Origin: Diphasiastrum complanatum
Taxonomy: Eukaryota; Streptophyta; Lycopodiopsida; Lycopodiales; Lycopodiaceae
NCBI GenBank assembly: GCA_029204225.1
Contig: CM055103.1
Location: 51,713,977-51,777,976, forward strand
Length of the DNA: 64,000 nt
Direction: 5' to 3'
Below, piece after piece: positions 54,671 to 64,000 of the stretch. The position numbers and the translations under genes are program-made. The notes beneath the pieces were generated by a model. It ran no database searches, was not told the DNA's origin, and worked only from the letters and a program-made list of their open reading frames with translations. Within the stretch, counting starts at the first letter, position 1; each line of letters opens with the position of its first letter.

Positions 54671-55647
54671 ATGCTTTGTTATAATTTTAAGAAAGTCATT
54701 TTTTCAGCAAGTGGAGTCACATGTCTTCATAAAGGGAGTAGATCAAATGGTTCTATCAAGAGACTTGGTGAGGGAGATAGTCACAAGTCAAGGAGAAGAG
54801 AAGTATGTGAAGAGTTCAAAGTAGGATGTACTTTGAATGATGGTGAGGAAGAATCATTATTATATGAGTCATTGCCTAAAACATTGAGTAGAAGTTCTTG
54901 TTTGAAAAAAGAGAGTACTTCAATCATCCTTATGTTGAAGGTACTAATCATTTTTTTCATAGCTTCTAATGTCCTTGAGGTTTCTACTTCTTATGATGCA
55001 ATCATTAAGAGGGAGTCTTATGAAGGAAAGAGCAATGGAATATTGGTTCTTGGGAAGATCCAAGGAATGGATCTCACATCTCTTCATCAACTCAAAGGAT
55101 TCTATGATTATGAACTGATCACTCATGATCAAGATGACAAAAAGCTGACTGGAGAAGACTACATGGAGCAAATCGAGAGGCAATTTCTTCAAGGCAAAGG
55201 AGATCTCATTGGTGAGCTTATTGAGGTTTGTTATGAACTCAAGAAGGCTGAATTTATTAGGTTTGATACTCATCTTCACCTACTCTACTTCAGTTGGATG
55301 GAAAGTTTGGAATCTATCTTTTGATTTATGATGGTGACATTGGTGACATTGTTTTCACTAACCTTTGTGAAAATTCGAGATCAAACATTGATGAGATATT
55401 GTTGGATCTAGATCATATGTTTGAGAGGGAGTATTTCCAGAGGTTCATGTCTAAAGATATTCATATCTTTGATATCTTTGATGATCAAGAGAAAGGTAAG
55501 CAAGTGGAAGTAACTCACTTTGCTTTACTCACATGTTTTGGAGAATTTTCTTGTGTAGATGATGCTATGCAAGTGGATACTGGTTCTCATGGTTTTCATA
55601 CTAGAAAAGCAAGTAATGGATTTGGAAAACAAAGTTTTTTCAATTAA
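54671..55647 (+). pseudogene. L family internal frames, gag-like or unknown
   Basis: Two overlapping frames (54,671-55,324 and 55,294-55,647) read K-T-L-S-R-S-S-C-L-K-K-E-S, Q-G-M-D-L-T-S-L-H-Q-L-K-G-F and V-T-H-F-A-L-L-T-C-F-G-E-F. The part near 55,500-55,650 matches L copy 2 (18,100-17,900). The family is not recognised. The remainder to 55,990 is shared with copies 1 and 2 and lacks long frames. Confidence 0.45.
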
Positions 55648-56128
55648 TTTTATGGTCAAGAGGAAGATCAAGAGGTTGGTCTCAAAGGGCTTCAATAATA
55701 GAAAAGGAAAGGTGGCAATTTGGAGGTAGTCAAGAGCATCAAAGGAGAGGTAATTGGCAAAGATGTTATGGATCTATTTTTGCAGGTGTTTTAAGACACA
55801 ATTAAGGTCAAAGGAGCAGCAAGAAAGTGTTGTTCAAGTTTACTTTACTTGTTCTGTCTCATGTTTGAGCTATTTCATGTGGATGTGTGCAAATTGTCAA
55901 GATATGGACAAACTAGCTACATTGTCTTGCAATATCTTATTGTTGGACTTGTACTAGAATTCTTGGATGGTTTTTCTGATGGAAATGAAGCTATTGGAGT
56001 TCATTATACCACTCATCCATGATCAAGTTCTCAAGTTTTGAGCTACTTGATGCCAATGTTTGGAGATTGTCATTTTTTGGTGAATTTATGGTCATTTTCT
56101 TGTGTCAAGTAGATCTTGAAGATGGACT

Positions 56129-56617
56129 ATGCAACCTACTTGGTTTATGGAGTCATGTGGTTCTGGATTTGCATCATTAATGTACTCACCTACTCATGGA
56201 TTTCCAAGGTTTGATGATATCTTGTGGCAAGATGGAGATGGAGGCTCATTCATGGAGTTTTATGGTGGAGACATATCAAGAAAGGACAAAGTTGGAGGAG
56301 ACAAGCAAGCAAATGGCCATCACTCACATTTATTGTTTGGTTGCTGTAATTTTCCAGAGAGTTCAAAGTTTGAAGCATGGAGGAATCATTTCATTGACAT
56401 TCTATTTGGTTCTTCATGTTCTAGTTATATCTTGATGTGTAAAATTGATGTAAGAAATAGTGAAGCACCCAATTTGGACACTATTCTCCATATCAATTAT
56501 GAAAGATACTTTAGAACCTTAGAAAGGAGATCTATAATTAGGATGGAGATAATTCTAAAGTTGGATCAAAGTTCTATTGTCAAAACTATGCCAAAACTAG
56601 CTGAAGAGGGAGTGTGA
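56129..56617 (+). CDS. L family ORF, second instance (162 aa)
   Basis: Closely related to the frame at 3,611-4,156 and open from the first shared residues (W-F-M-E-S-C-G) to a stop formed by the first bases of the LTR. One extra residue (a Ser in D-G-G-S-F) and about a dozen substitutions separate the two. Upstream frames suggest that the longer N terminus seen in copy 1 is broken here. Function unknown. Confidence 0.5.
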   Translation: MQPTWFMESCGSGFASLMYSPTHGFPRFDDILWQDGDGGSFMEFYGGDISRKDKVGGDKQANGHHSHLLFGCCNFPESSKFEAWRNHFIDILFGSSCSSYILMCKIDVRNSEAPNLDTILHINYERYFRTLERRSIIRMEIILKLDQSSIVKTMPKLAEEGV

Positions 56618-56730
56618 GAGATTTCAACTAGTTTAGTCTAGTTTAGTCATATTCTGGCTGATTGTCAATAAGAGGCCAAAACTCATTTTAGACTTAGAGA
56701 TAACCTTTTTGAGGTTTTATTAGCTTAAAA

Positions 56731-57604
56731 CATAGTTGCAGCGAATCGCGATTCGCTGGGTCTGCGATTCGCGGGTCGAGATTCTGCGAATCGTGATTCG
56801 CGACCCTGAATCGTAAAAAAAAAAAAAAAAAAAAAAAATTGGAAAAAGCTTATTGCTTAACTTTTTTTTAGGGGATCAATGGTCAAACCAGCGTTTTGCC
56901 TCTCAGAAGTGCAGTAGATGAGGCACAAACGGATCTTATTTTCAGTAGCTATCCGGTTGTCATTTGCTCTGGTTTTCAGTAAATGTTAATGCTACAGTTT
57001 GGACTATCAACTGTATGGATGATGATCACTTTTGCAATTGGTTCACTGGAGATGTGAGTGCAATGTACATACAGTTGGGGGCATAAATATTGGGCCCTTC
57101 TCGGCACGCATTTGGATCGCATTTTTATCTAAGGGGGGCGGTGACATTTATCTACAATGTTTATATAGCAAGAAGCTCTAGGGGGTTCGGGGGACAGTAG
57201 TCCCCCGAGAAACGGGGGGTTCGGGGTGGTAGCCCCTCGGGAAACGGGGGGTTCGGGGGGCGGTAGCCCCCCAAGAAATGGGGATTTGGGGGGCGGTAGC
57301 CCCCTGGTGGGGGTTTGGGGCAATGCCCCCAACGGCAGGGTCCGGGGGCTCTTCATGATTTGGCCTTCCAACTCCCCGAGTGAAAACACACTTTTTGGTG
57401 TTTTGCACCCGAAACAGTCGGCAAACTACACAATCATAATCCCCTCGATCAAAGCTTTCATCTGATACCCATATTGCCTTAAAAAATTTCAAAAAAAAAA
57501 AAAATTCGATTCTACGCGATTCTAGGAATATCCCGAATCACGAATCGGAATCGCGATTCTGATCGCGATTCTGAATCGCGATTCGGGAATCGCGCTGATT
57601 TAAA
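56731..57604. mobile_element. hAT-like non-autonomous insertion
   Basis: The insert is defined by the empty site in L copy 1 (GTTTAAAA). Here the left flank is GCTTAAAA (56,723-56,730) and the right flank CTTTAAAA (57,605-57,612), fitting an 8-bp target duplication with one change in each, as expected for hAT elements. Both subterminal regions are packed with GAATCGCGATTC words in both orientations (56,741-56,810; 57,505-57,600), a common layout of hAT ends. There is no transposase ORF. The terminal inverted repeats are weak (CAGCGAATCGCG against CAGCGCGATTCC). Confidence 0.65.
57176..57353 (+). repeat. G-rich minisatellite with hairpin units
   Basis: About four and a half units of 29-34 bp of the type GGGGGGTTCGGGGGGCGGTAGCCCCCC plus a short GAGAAAC linker. 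Each unit can fold on itself (GGGG...CCCC), and the G runs could form quadruplexes. It lies inside the hAT-like insertion and is by far the most GC-rich stretch of the window. Confidence 0.85.
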
Positions 57605-58146
57605 CTTTAAAATACATTCAATAAATACTTTTTGAAAGTATGGGAAAGTTGGTATTCGAGTTTGAGAGAGATTCAAATTTGAACTTTAGGTACATTGAAT
57701 CTAGACCCAAAAATAGTAGGGTTTACATTTTGGAGGGAAAGCCAAGTGGCTAAAATAGGGTTTGAAAACTCTATAAAAGGATGTAACTCATGGAGAGACA
57801 CATCTTCTCTCTTCTCTCTCTCATTTCATCACTATACATGATTTTCTTTGGTTCTACTACTCAGTGGTGCACTATCTTGGTTTATCTTGCAATCTTGTGT
57901 GTAGAATGCTCATTTATTGCTATTTTCGGTTCCATACGTTGAAATATAGTAGGGTACTGAAATTGCATGGACAGAACACATATTTTATGTTTTGGTTCAT
58001 GTTTGATCAAGTTCTCTTAGAGTTTGCATCTCATTTTGTATGTAGATGCTGATTTTTCTACATTGGCAGGATTGTTGGTTTGCTCCTTATTGTAACCAAA
58101 GATCAGGGACATGGATTGGATCTTGAATGATCTAAAATCCTTCACA

Positions 58147-58401
58147 TGTTTTGTACTGGCACAACATATCTTCAAAATTTAGCCATGTGCCGCTTCAACC
58201 ATCCCTCTCAATCTCATTCACCTCTTTAACGAAGGGCAGCCAGCAGTGACAAACCAGCTGACACGAGACCAAATGGAGCCAACATTGCCTGCAGTTTCTA
58301 CATCAAAGGTGAATCCAAGTGCCGATGCAGCGCTCAAGGAGCTCAACCTGTGTGACCAAGCGAAAGCTCATCTTTTTAATGAAGGACAGCTAGCATTTTG
58401 A
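58147..58401 (+). other. Short coding-looking fragment
   Basis: From about 58,175 a plus frame of roughly 75 codons reads to a TGA near 58,401. It contains H-L-F-N-E-G-Q twice, about 60 residues apart, around Q-L-T-R-D-Q-M-E-P-T-L-P-A-V. The family is unknown; it may be a gene scrap beside the L element. Confidence 0.35.
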
Positions 58402-58459
58402 ACTACAAGAAATAGAATAAACAGATTTATATTACCCTCTTCAAATTAAAACATTACTT

Positions 58460-58560
58460 ACCTACCATGAACAATTCCGAGCAAATTTCCACTCTTGTTT
58501 TGTCACATGTTCACCATTTTCCATTGTTTTTTGAGAGTATCATAGATCCATTCACATGTG
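58460..58560 (-). pseudogene. CACTA-like fragment
   Basis: The minus strand reads E-N-G-E-H-V-T-K-Q-E-W-K-F-A-R-N-C-S, matching E-N-G-K-E-V-T-E-L-E-W-E-F-A-H in CACTA-2 (49,991-49,899). The match is about 100 bp and has no CACTA-type neighbours, so it is a relic. Confidence 0.55.
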
Positions 58561-58699
58561 CATCGAGAAGGTAATTGTTCTAATGGCTCATCATTCTCAT
58601 GCAAATGGTAAGTCAATGTCCTGTTCCCTCTCCTGTTTTGTCTCAAGTGTGGGAAAAATAAGATTTCAAAAAAAAGGATGGATAAGATAATTGAGGAAA

Positions 58700-59832
58700 A
58701 TTTCTACTTCCAATACATGACTATGCCTATCAAAAATTGAACAAAGCAGTAGTGATGATAAATCACGTTCAATCTTTAGCAACTAACTTTGAAATCGCTA
58801 GATATTAAGTGATTACGTAGCCAAATATAAAGTATTAAATTTTGAGACAATTTCTATCAGTTACAAAAGCAATACAGAGATGCATGCATTCTGACATATA
58901 CTGAACGCAATAAGAAAATAGAATTGATTAAGAAAAATAAGATCGGATACTAATGATTGCAAGACAATAGCGGATAGAAACCACGCACTCTAAAGCTATC
59001 TTTGAGTAATTGAGAATAAGTCCAAAATAAGCGACTCTGCTGATAAGCAGTAGCGCAATAGCAACTCTAAAATAAATCTCTAAAAACTAAGCTAGAATGC
59101 TCACGAGCGTTCAAGCTTGAAAGCTTGGTAGAGGGCTGACTACAATACTTTCTAGTTGTGAACGATCTGCTTGATAAGAGTGTAGAAAGCATCATCTTGT
59201 AATAACACTCAACTCCTTCACGATTCACAACATATGACTTCACTTCGTTATTTGCGTATAATGAGATGTATGAACAACTGATTTATACCAAGTAGTTAGG
59301 TCATCAAATGCAATTGCCAGTTGGCTGGAGCTCACTGGCATTCATCTAGTTCCTTTTCAGAAATTGATTACTAATAAGCGACGACAAAATTGCCATAAAC
59401 AATTTGTCTACATAAATGAATATAACTGTCACTCTGCAGAAATGAACCTAAATTGCCACAAACAAAAAATGCGAAAAATGTGACAGTCTTTTTCTAAAGT
59501 CATTTCCTTGACTTTTAGGGCATTTGTCATTTTGCAAAAAAAGCCAAAGTGAGAGAAAACTTGAAAAGCAAAAAAGCAAAAAAGCTGACACTATAACTTT
59601 TATTTGTATTTTTCATAGTGTCGGTTGACTGTGGCTAAATGGTAAAACTATCAAGTTCTCTAGAGTGAGAAAAAACCCGACATTGTTGCCGAACTCTGTG
59701 TATTTTTGCAGACTATAAAAACACTTGTGATTTTGTAGATTGAGAAAACATGAGAAAATTTGCTGAATTGGATAAACAATGGATGAGGACTTGAACGATT
59801 ACTCGATTACTATGAATGAGAATAATCCAACA
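58700..59832 (-). repeat. Copia G LTR region
   Basis: On the minus strand an AAGAGAGAG purine tract is followed by TGTTGGATTATTCTC at 59,832, a good LTR start placed about 50 bp after the copia G stop codon. The far end could not be fixed and lies somewhere between 58,650 and 58,900. Confidence 0.6.
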
Positions 59833-59878
59833 CTCTCTCTTAATCTGAATCCTTGAATGCCTTGACTTTAAAACTTAG

Positions 59879-60472
59879 TTAAGCACAAAACCTTCTGTGT
59901 GTTTCCATGCATAATGCTTTGGTAAAAAAATCTACTGTCATATCTTGCGTTCTACAGTACTGCAATCTGACCTCTTCATTGAGAACTTTGCTTTTGACAT
60001 AGTGATACTTAAGTTCAATGTGCTTACTCCTAGAATGAAATCTAGGGTTGGCCGATAAGGCAATGTCACTTTGATTATCACAGAATAATAATGTTTGAGC
60101 ATATTGATTCAGACTAATATCTAAAAGTAAGTTTCTCAACAAAACAGCCTTCTTTGTAGCTTGAGAGGCTGTGATATACTCCGATTCAGTGGAAGATAGA
60201 GCTATCGAAGATTGCTTGTGATTGTTCCAGGAAATAGGACCATTGTTTGTTAGGAAGAATGTAAATCTAGAGGTGGATTTCTATGTGTCTACATGTCCTA
60301 CCCAACTTGCATCTGTGTACCCATTGAGTAAACTGAGTTTGTTGTGCCCGACTGCTCCATAACAAATGCAAAAGTCCATAGTAGCTCGAAGATATCTCAT
60401 GACTCTGACAAGAGCCTTCCGATGTGTTACACCAGGGTTAGTCATAAACGGATTGAGAGAGCTACAAAACAT
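59879..60472 (-). pseudogene. Copia G RNase H (second copia family)
   Basis: Frame 60,472-60,281 has N-P-G-V-T-H-R-K-A-L-V-R-V-M-R-Y-L and Y-T-D-A-S-W-V-G-H-V-D-T. After a stop the RNase H core continues and frame 60,142-59,879 ends with L-L-F-C-D-N-Q-S-D-I-A-L-S, H-S-R-S-K-H-I-E-L-K-Y-H and V-D-F-F-T-K-A-L. It differs clearly from the copia A/B/F family (H-I-E-L-K-Y-H-Y against H-I-A-I-K-Y-H-L). The upstream pol is lost where copia F begins. Confidence 0.9.
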
Positions 60473-60484
60473 GAATGAATTCGG

Positions 60485-61487
60485 TTGGAGTTCAGATATG
60501 ATTGTTGGTCACTGCCTGCTATATCATTTCTACAATCCTCCAGAATGTAGACAGACACTTTTGTCGATAGCTAGTAGAGCTTTGGTAATAAAACACTTGT
60601 TTCTTCAGATCCCTCTCAAAGCGTGATAGCTTTATGACTCCAAGACTGTCCTCTGTTTCTCGAACAGGGCTTTGTCAAAGGCCTTTGTGAAGATGTCAGC
60701 AGCCATGTTCTTCATTCCAATGAAAGTAGTTTGCAACTTCTTCTTTTCAATCAGATCCCTTATCAAGTGGTACTTGATTGCAATGTGTTTCGTCCTTGAG
60801 TGAAACACGGGATCCTTTGTTAGGTGTATTGAGGATGTATTGTCCATCTGCAAAATCAGAGGTTCATTCCTCGTTTCACCTAGTTTGTCAATGAACTTTT
60901 TGAGCCAAGTGATTTCATTGGCCATCTTTGTTGCTGTTATGTGTTCTGCTTCGCAGGATGACTGAGCTATGATGGTCTGCTTTTTGCTAACCCAGAGAAT
61001 TGTTGCTCCTACTGCGATGGTACATCCTCCTGAGACACTTTTGTAGTCGTCCTTAAGAGATGCCCAGCTAGCATCAGGTCTCATCACACTTGACGTCTCT
61101 GACTGTCTTCACTATGTTTGTCCCAGCATATAGATTTTGTAGTATGACAAATGATTGTCATATCCTACAAGATATCCTTGTTCAGCTTTCTCATTAAGCT
61201 TCTTTAGAAGCTTGTCAGGAACATGTGTGTATGCTGCACAACCAAAGATTCGAATATGAGTCAGATTGGGTTTTCTACCCCACCATAGTTCATATGTGTT
61301 GTGTGAGAAACACCAAATTTTCCTGTCCTATTCTGAATGTATGTAGATGTGGATATTGCTTCAGTCCACAACACTCTTGGAGCCTTAGAATAGGCCATCA
61401 TGCACCTAGCGGCTTCCATGAGAACCATGTTCTTTCTTTCTGCAATACCATTGTGCTGCGATGTATAGGATGATGTCCTTCTGTGAA
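60485..61487 (-). mobile_element. Copia F: internally deleted member of the copia A/B family
   Basis: The minus strand has the integrase C-terminal half (61,487-61,100: Y-T-S-Q-H-N-G-I-A-E-R-K-N, L-E-A-A-R or M-E-A-A-R) joined at about 61,085 directly to RNase H (61,087-60,632). The whole reverse transcriptase is missing. At the other end a 65-bp piece like the copia A LTR end (60,485-60,550) is joined to the pol 3' flank. Both junctions are simple deletions relative to copia A. Confidence 0.8.
60632..61087 (-). pseudogene. Copia F RNase H
   Basis: A 151-codon open frame with D-A-S-W-A-S-L-K-D-D-Y, G-G-C-T-I-A-V-G-A-T-I-L-W-V-S-K-K-Q, A-Q-S-S-C-E-A-E-H-I-T-A-T, and A-A-D-I-F-T-K-A-F. It is better preserved than the corresponding parts of copia A and B, with both the Asp of D-A-S-W and the Glu of E-A-E readable. 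Confidence 0.9.
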
Positions 61488-61494
61488 TGATCTA

Positions 61495-61690
61495 CAAACT
61501 GCTGCAATTATTCAAGCTGATGAGCGTGATCTGGTAAGTAAATTTGGTTTTATTTGAATGAGATTTATATTCAAATATAGCTATTTTGTTTTCAAGATAT
61601 GTGACATTTGCTCGTATTTTACAGGCTACTGTGGAGGTAGATGCCTTTGCAACAAGGCAGGGATATGTGAGGGAAGGCCAAGAATCATGA
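61495..61690 (+). CDS. Terminal exons of an unrecognised gene
   Basis: Plus-strand exon ending A-I-I-Q-A-D-E-R-D-L at 61,533, a GT-AG intron (61,534-61,624), and an exon A-T-V-E-V-D-A-F-A-T-R-Q-G-Y-V to a TGA at 61,690. The join is in phase. The upstream exons are replaced by copia F at 61,487. Followed by AT-rich sequence (61,691-61,890) with an AATAAAG-type word near 61,733. Confidence 0.4.
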
Positions 61691-61889
61691 GAAAGGGATT
61701 CATCCCTGTCTCATTATTTGAAGTGCTTTGTAAATAAAGAGATTTGCATGCATCATAGCAAATTTTCTTTAGATGCTGCGATGATAATAATGGCAATTAA
61801 AGCATTATCATATTTCTCAAACGGGCATAAGTTTAAATTTAGTATATGTGCAATAAAATTATAATTCTAAGAGCTAGTTACATTCAAAA

Positions 61890-63630
61890 GAGATTTACCA
61901 TATAATGTGTAATATGACCTTCACCCCAGACATCTTTAACTGCATCCACAAACTCAATTGTTGATTTCTCAATTAGTAGGACATCAGTATCAAACAATTT
62001 ATCTTTTCTGAGCAATTTGACCATGTTGTCAAGCTTTGTCCAGACTTCAACTTTTTAATCCTCGTTGTTCCTTTTTCTTCAAAATCCTTTGTGGCATTGA
62101 GTACATCTATCCAAATTGAGTATTGGATTTTAGTCGGTTATTCGGAATGATTTGATAAGAAACGACGAGCTTTGGATCCTTCTATGCTTGGTTTGCAGGG
62201 AATGTTTCTTGTTTTTCCCGAAAGCTTCTCGTGCTTTTGTATTTTAACGTGTCCTTTATGAAGACACGCTTTTGATAGAACTTTTTGCGATAATTCTAAC
62301 CTCTCGATGTAGTGTACAAATGTGAACATTTTAAGGTGAAATCGGTAATATTGGTTTCCAAGTCAGATCTTCTATATCTCTTGAAACTCTCATGCTCTTC
62401 GACATGTCTATAGAGGCATGGATGTTTTGAATTTGCTCCATGTGAGACGTTGAACATGCACTTCAACGACTTCAGGTCTCCAGCCAAATGCCATTCCACC
62501 TTAAAATCACCTATTCTAGGAACATTGAGTGGTGTGTCGCTCATATGATTCTTAATTATCTCTAGATAATCTGTTTCACTAAAAATCTAAAATAAAATGT
62601 CATGATCTTCTTTTAAAACTTGTTTGAAACACAAAATCATGAACTATGTTAAGAGAATTGAACTTAGACCTACAATAACAAAACAATATTAGCTTAAAAC
62701 ACAAAACCATAAATTCTCGAAATAAATTACTTGCTATTACTCAATAAAATAGATTAAAATCTGGAAAGCTGCTAACCACCAAATATTATTTTCGGACACA
62801 CATTGAAATTACGACTCTTCGAGTTTATCATATTGCTTAATGTTCCATTCATAAGTGTAACACTAATCCTTTCCAACGTTTGTCCCTTTATTACTTCTGA
62901 TTCATTTAACTTGAGAACTAATATCAATTTTGCAATACTTTCATTTGTGATTCCATAAAACTTTACAATAAATCTCAGTATATGATTCAGATCTACAAAC
63001 ATATTGTTGGTAGAATCATATGACAAAGTGCCATGATCTGCAAAGTGATATGGTAAGGAATACCAATGATGTTTTGCAAACCCCTATTTAACACATCCCT
63101 CTCTAATTTGATTTGAAAGGGTCGGGGAATAGGAAATTTTCTTGTAGGTACTTGTCCAAATGCCTCTTTGATAATTTTTAACATTGAGTCATATGCATCC
63201 ATGCTAATACCAGAATGATCCTGCAGACTTCGCCCATAAGGGCCTCTGTAATCTTGGACTTGATTCGAGAATATCATTGATTTTCTAGTAGATTCGTCGT
63301 TGACTTGGCTGTAAGTACTGCACTCAAAGACTTCCAGTCATGTCCTTATCTTTCAGATTTTGATTGGTGACTAAAGCTGATCTGCAAAATAAAAGTAAGA
63401 TTTAGAAAAAAAGCCAATTCACAATCATTGATGTGCTAGATGAAACAAAATACATGAATATTTTAAAACATAATCTTACTTGAAAGCATATATTCTTTTT
63501 TCCGTTGACCCCCACTTGATGGAAGCTTGTCAATACCTTTTAAAATAACTCTTTTTTGCTTATTGGATGAATTTTCGGATATAATTGATTTTAATGCTGA
63601 TGATTTCTCCCTGGGCTTGATGATGTACAT
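61890..63630 (-). pseudogene. Gene Y: multi-exon gene resembling mobile-DNA proteins with a G-D-x-K...A-N-S...C-x-Y motif
   Basis: Exon 1 (63,630-63,480) begins M-Y-I-I-K-P-R-E-K-S-S and is basic. A 98-bp GT-AG intron follows. Further frames read F-S-N-Q-V-Q-D-Y-R-G-P-Y-G-R-S-L-Q-D-H, G-L-Q-N-I-I-G-I-P-Y-H-I, H-I-L-R-F-I-V-K-F-Y-G-I and, after another intron (about 62,588-62,775), W-H-L-A-G-D-L-K-S-L-K-C, S-H-G-A-N-S-K-H-P-C-L-Y. The end has K-L-D-N-M-V-K-L-L-R-K-D and W-G-E-G-H-I-T-H-Y-M. From memory this order resembles large uncharacterised proteins common in cnidarian and protist genomes and suspected to be transposase-related, but I cannot name the family. At least three frameshifts or stops are present. 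Confidence 0.4.
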
Positions 63631-63659
63631 AATGATAAGTTTTATTAGATTGCTTGAAA

Positions 63660-64000
63660 ATGGCTATGGAGGAAATGCACAACAAAGAAGATGATCTACC
63701 TTTTGAGGAGGAGTTTCTTACAATCCAAAGTCAACTTCGTTTTCCACAACCAACTGTCTATTCACCAACAATATTGACATCGAAAGGTGGACATAATATT
63801 GAAGGAGAGACAATAATCAGGGAAGAAAAAGCCGAATGCGTAAGTTTTTGTATCTTATCACGTACTAGTAGATTTGTTATGTCAAATTATATACTGGAGC
63901 TTACTATGTTTTTTATCATTTCAGAAAACAATTTTCCTTCATGATTTCGCAATTTGTCGAGGAGGGCAGAGATTTTATGCTAGAGAATTTTTGAGAGATC
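63660..64000 (+). CDS. Gene Z: start of an unrecognised gene, divergent from gene Y
   Basis: Exon 1 (63,660-63,839, 60 codons) starts M-A-M-E-E-M-H-N-K-E-D-D-L-P-F-E-E-E-F. It ends at a GT donor (GTAAGT). The intron (63,840-63,924) ends TTTCAG, and exon 2 is in phase: K-T-I-F-L-H-D-F-A-I-C-R-G-G-Q-R-F-Y. It runs off the window. The ATGs of Y and Z are only 30 bp apart, so they share a promoter or one start is wrong. There are no stops in either exon. Confidence 0.5.

Larger units (their letters stand above)
54124..58146 (+). mobile_element. L family LTR element, copy 3 (longest copy)
   Basis: The plus-strand internal region is followed by a 3' LTR. At its start (54,124-54,300) is L-Y-I-P-S-L-S-K-N-L-L-S-I-G-Q-M-I, the copia gag-pre-integrase signature, but no integrase, RT or RNase H follows. 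The next 2.3 kb hold coding-looking frames of unknown kind (54,220-54,684; 54,671-55,324; 55,294-55,647) and then the conserved L ORF. No 5' LTR was found. The layout suggests a non-autonomous element descended from, or recombined with, a copia element. Confidence 0.65.
56613..58146 (+). repeat. L family 3' LTR, copy 3 (contains insertion)
   Basis: It starts TGTGAGAGAT and ends ATCCTTCACA. Removing 56,731-57,604 plus one target copy leaves about 650 bp that align with the LTR at 2,962-3,615. Confidence 0.85.

Noticed and set aside
1-64000. CRISPR array, rRNA, tRNA or organelle-derived DNA
   Set aside because: No regularly spaced short direct repeats, no rRNA core sequences, and no tRNA cloverleaf or plastid or mitochondrial gene were recognised.

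Overview
The window reads as nuclear DNA from a land plant with a large, repeat-filled genome. The evidence is plant-type mobile elements: Ty1/copia and Ty3/gypsy retrotransposons with tRNA primer sites, CACTA elements with TNP2-type transposase, DUF4218 and DUF4216, and a hAT-like insertion. Genic pieces have plant-like GT-AG introns and TATA boxes with clustered CACGTG motifs. Base composition is AT-rich. I cannot place the species; a gymnosperm, fern or lycophyte would fit as well as an angiosperm. No rRNA, tRNA, CRISPR or bacterial operon is seen. Many open frames begin at non-ATG codons and most are shadows or decayed pieces.

Layout. 0-5.3 kb: a gypsy reverse transcriptase scrap, a CACTA transposase fragment (CACTA-1), and the 3' end of an unrecognised LTR element family (called L here) that cuts CACTA-1 off. 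5.3-12.7 kb: a copia element on the minus strand (copia A) abutting a decayed gypsy element (gypsy C). 12.67-21.36 kb: a large inverted repeat, each arm holding the end of a gypsy integrase plus a long LTR. The spacer holds another gypsy end (gypsy E), a second L copy and a copia gag start. 21.6-29.6 kb: a gene-like island with three divergent histone H3-like loci, a Ulp1-like cysteine protease and two copies of an unrecognised gene X. 29.8-33.1 kb: a copia LTR and a near-identical duplicate of 5.31-7.15 kb. 33.1-49.1 kb: copia B, split by a complete gypsy element (gypsy D, 36,086-47,996) that has two LTRs, a 5-bp target duplication, a tRNA primer site and extra ORFs after pol. 49.1-53.0 kb: a second, fuller CACTA transposase on the minus strand. 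53.4-58.1 kb: a coding-looking ORF and the third L copy, whose 3' LTR carries an 874-bp hAT-like insertion with a G-rich minisatellite. 58.4-61.5 kb: two copia fragments (G and F). 61.5-64 kb: a second gene-like stretch with a divergent pair (genes Y and Z).

How it fits together. Most of the window is a nest of retrotransposons whose relative ages can be read from who interrupts whom: gypsy D is younger than copia B, the hAT-like insert is younger than L copy 3, and L copy 1 truncates CACTA-1. The part that is not ordinary repeat content is the H3/Ulp1/gene X island. Its three H3-like loci share a promoter style (TATA box behind five to seven CACGTG motifs) but have diverged strongly from canonical H3, and each carries breaks. 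One is followed on the same strand by a Ulp1-like domain, and one joins an exact H3 tail start to unrelated spliced exons. Whether this is a decayed gene family or cargo of an undescribed mobile element cannot be settled from this sequence alone.
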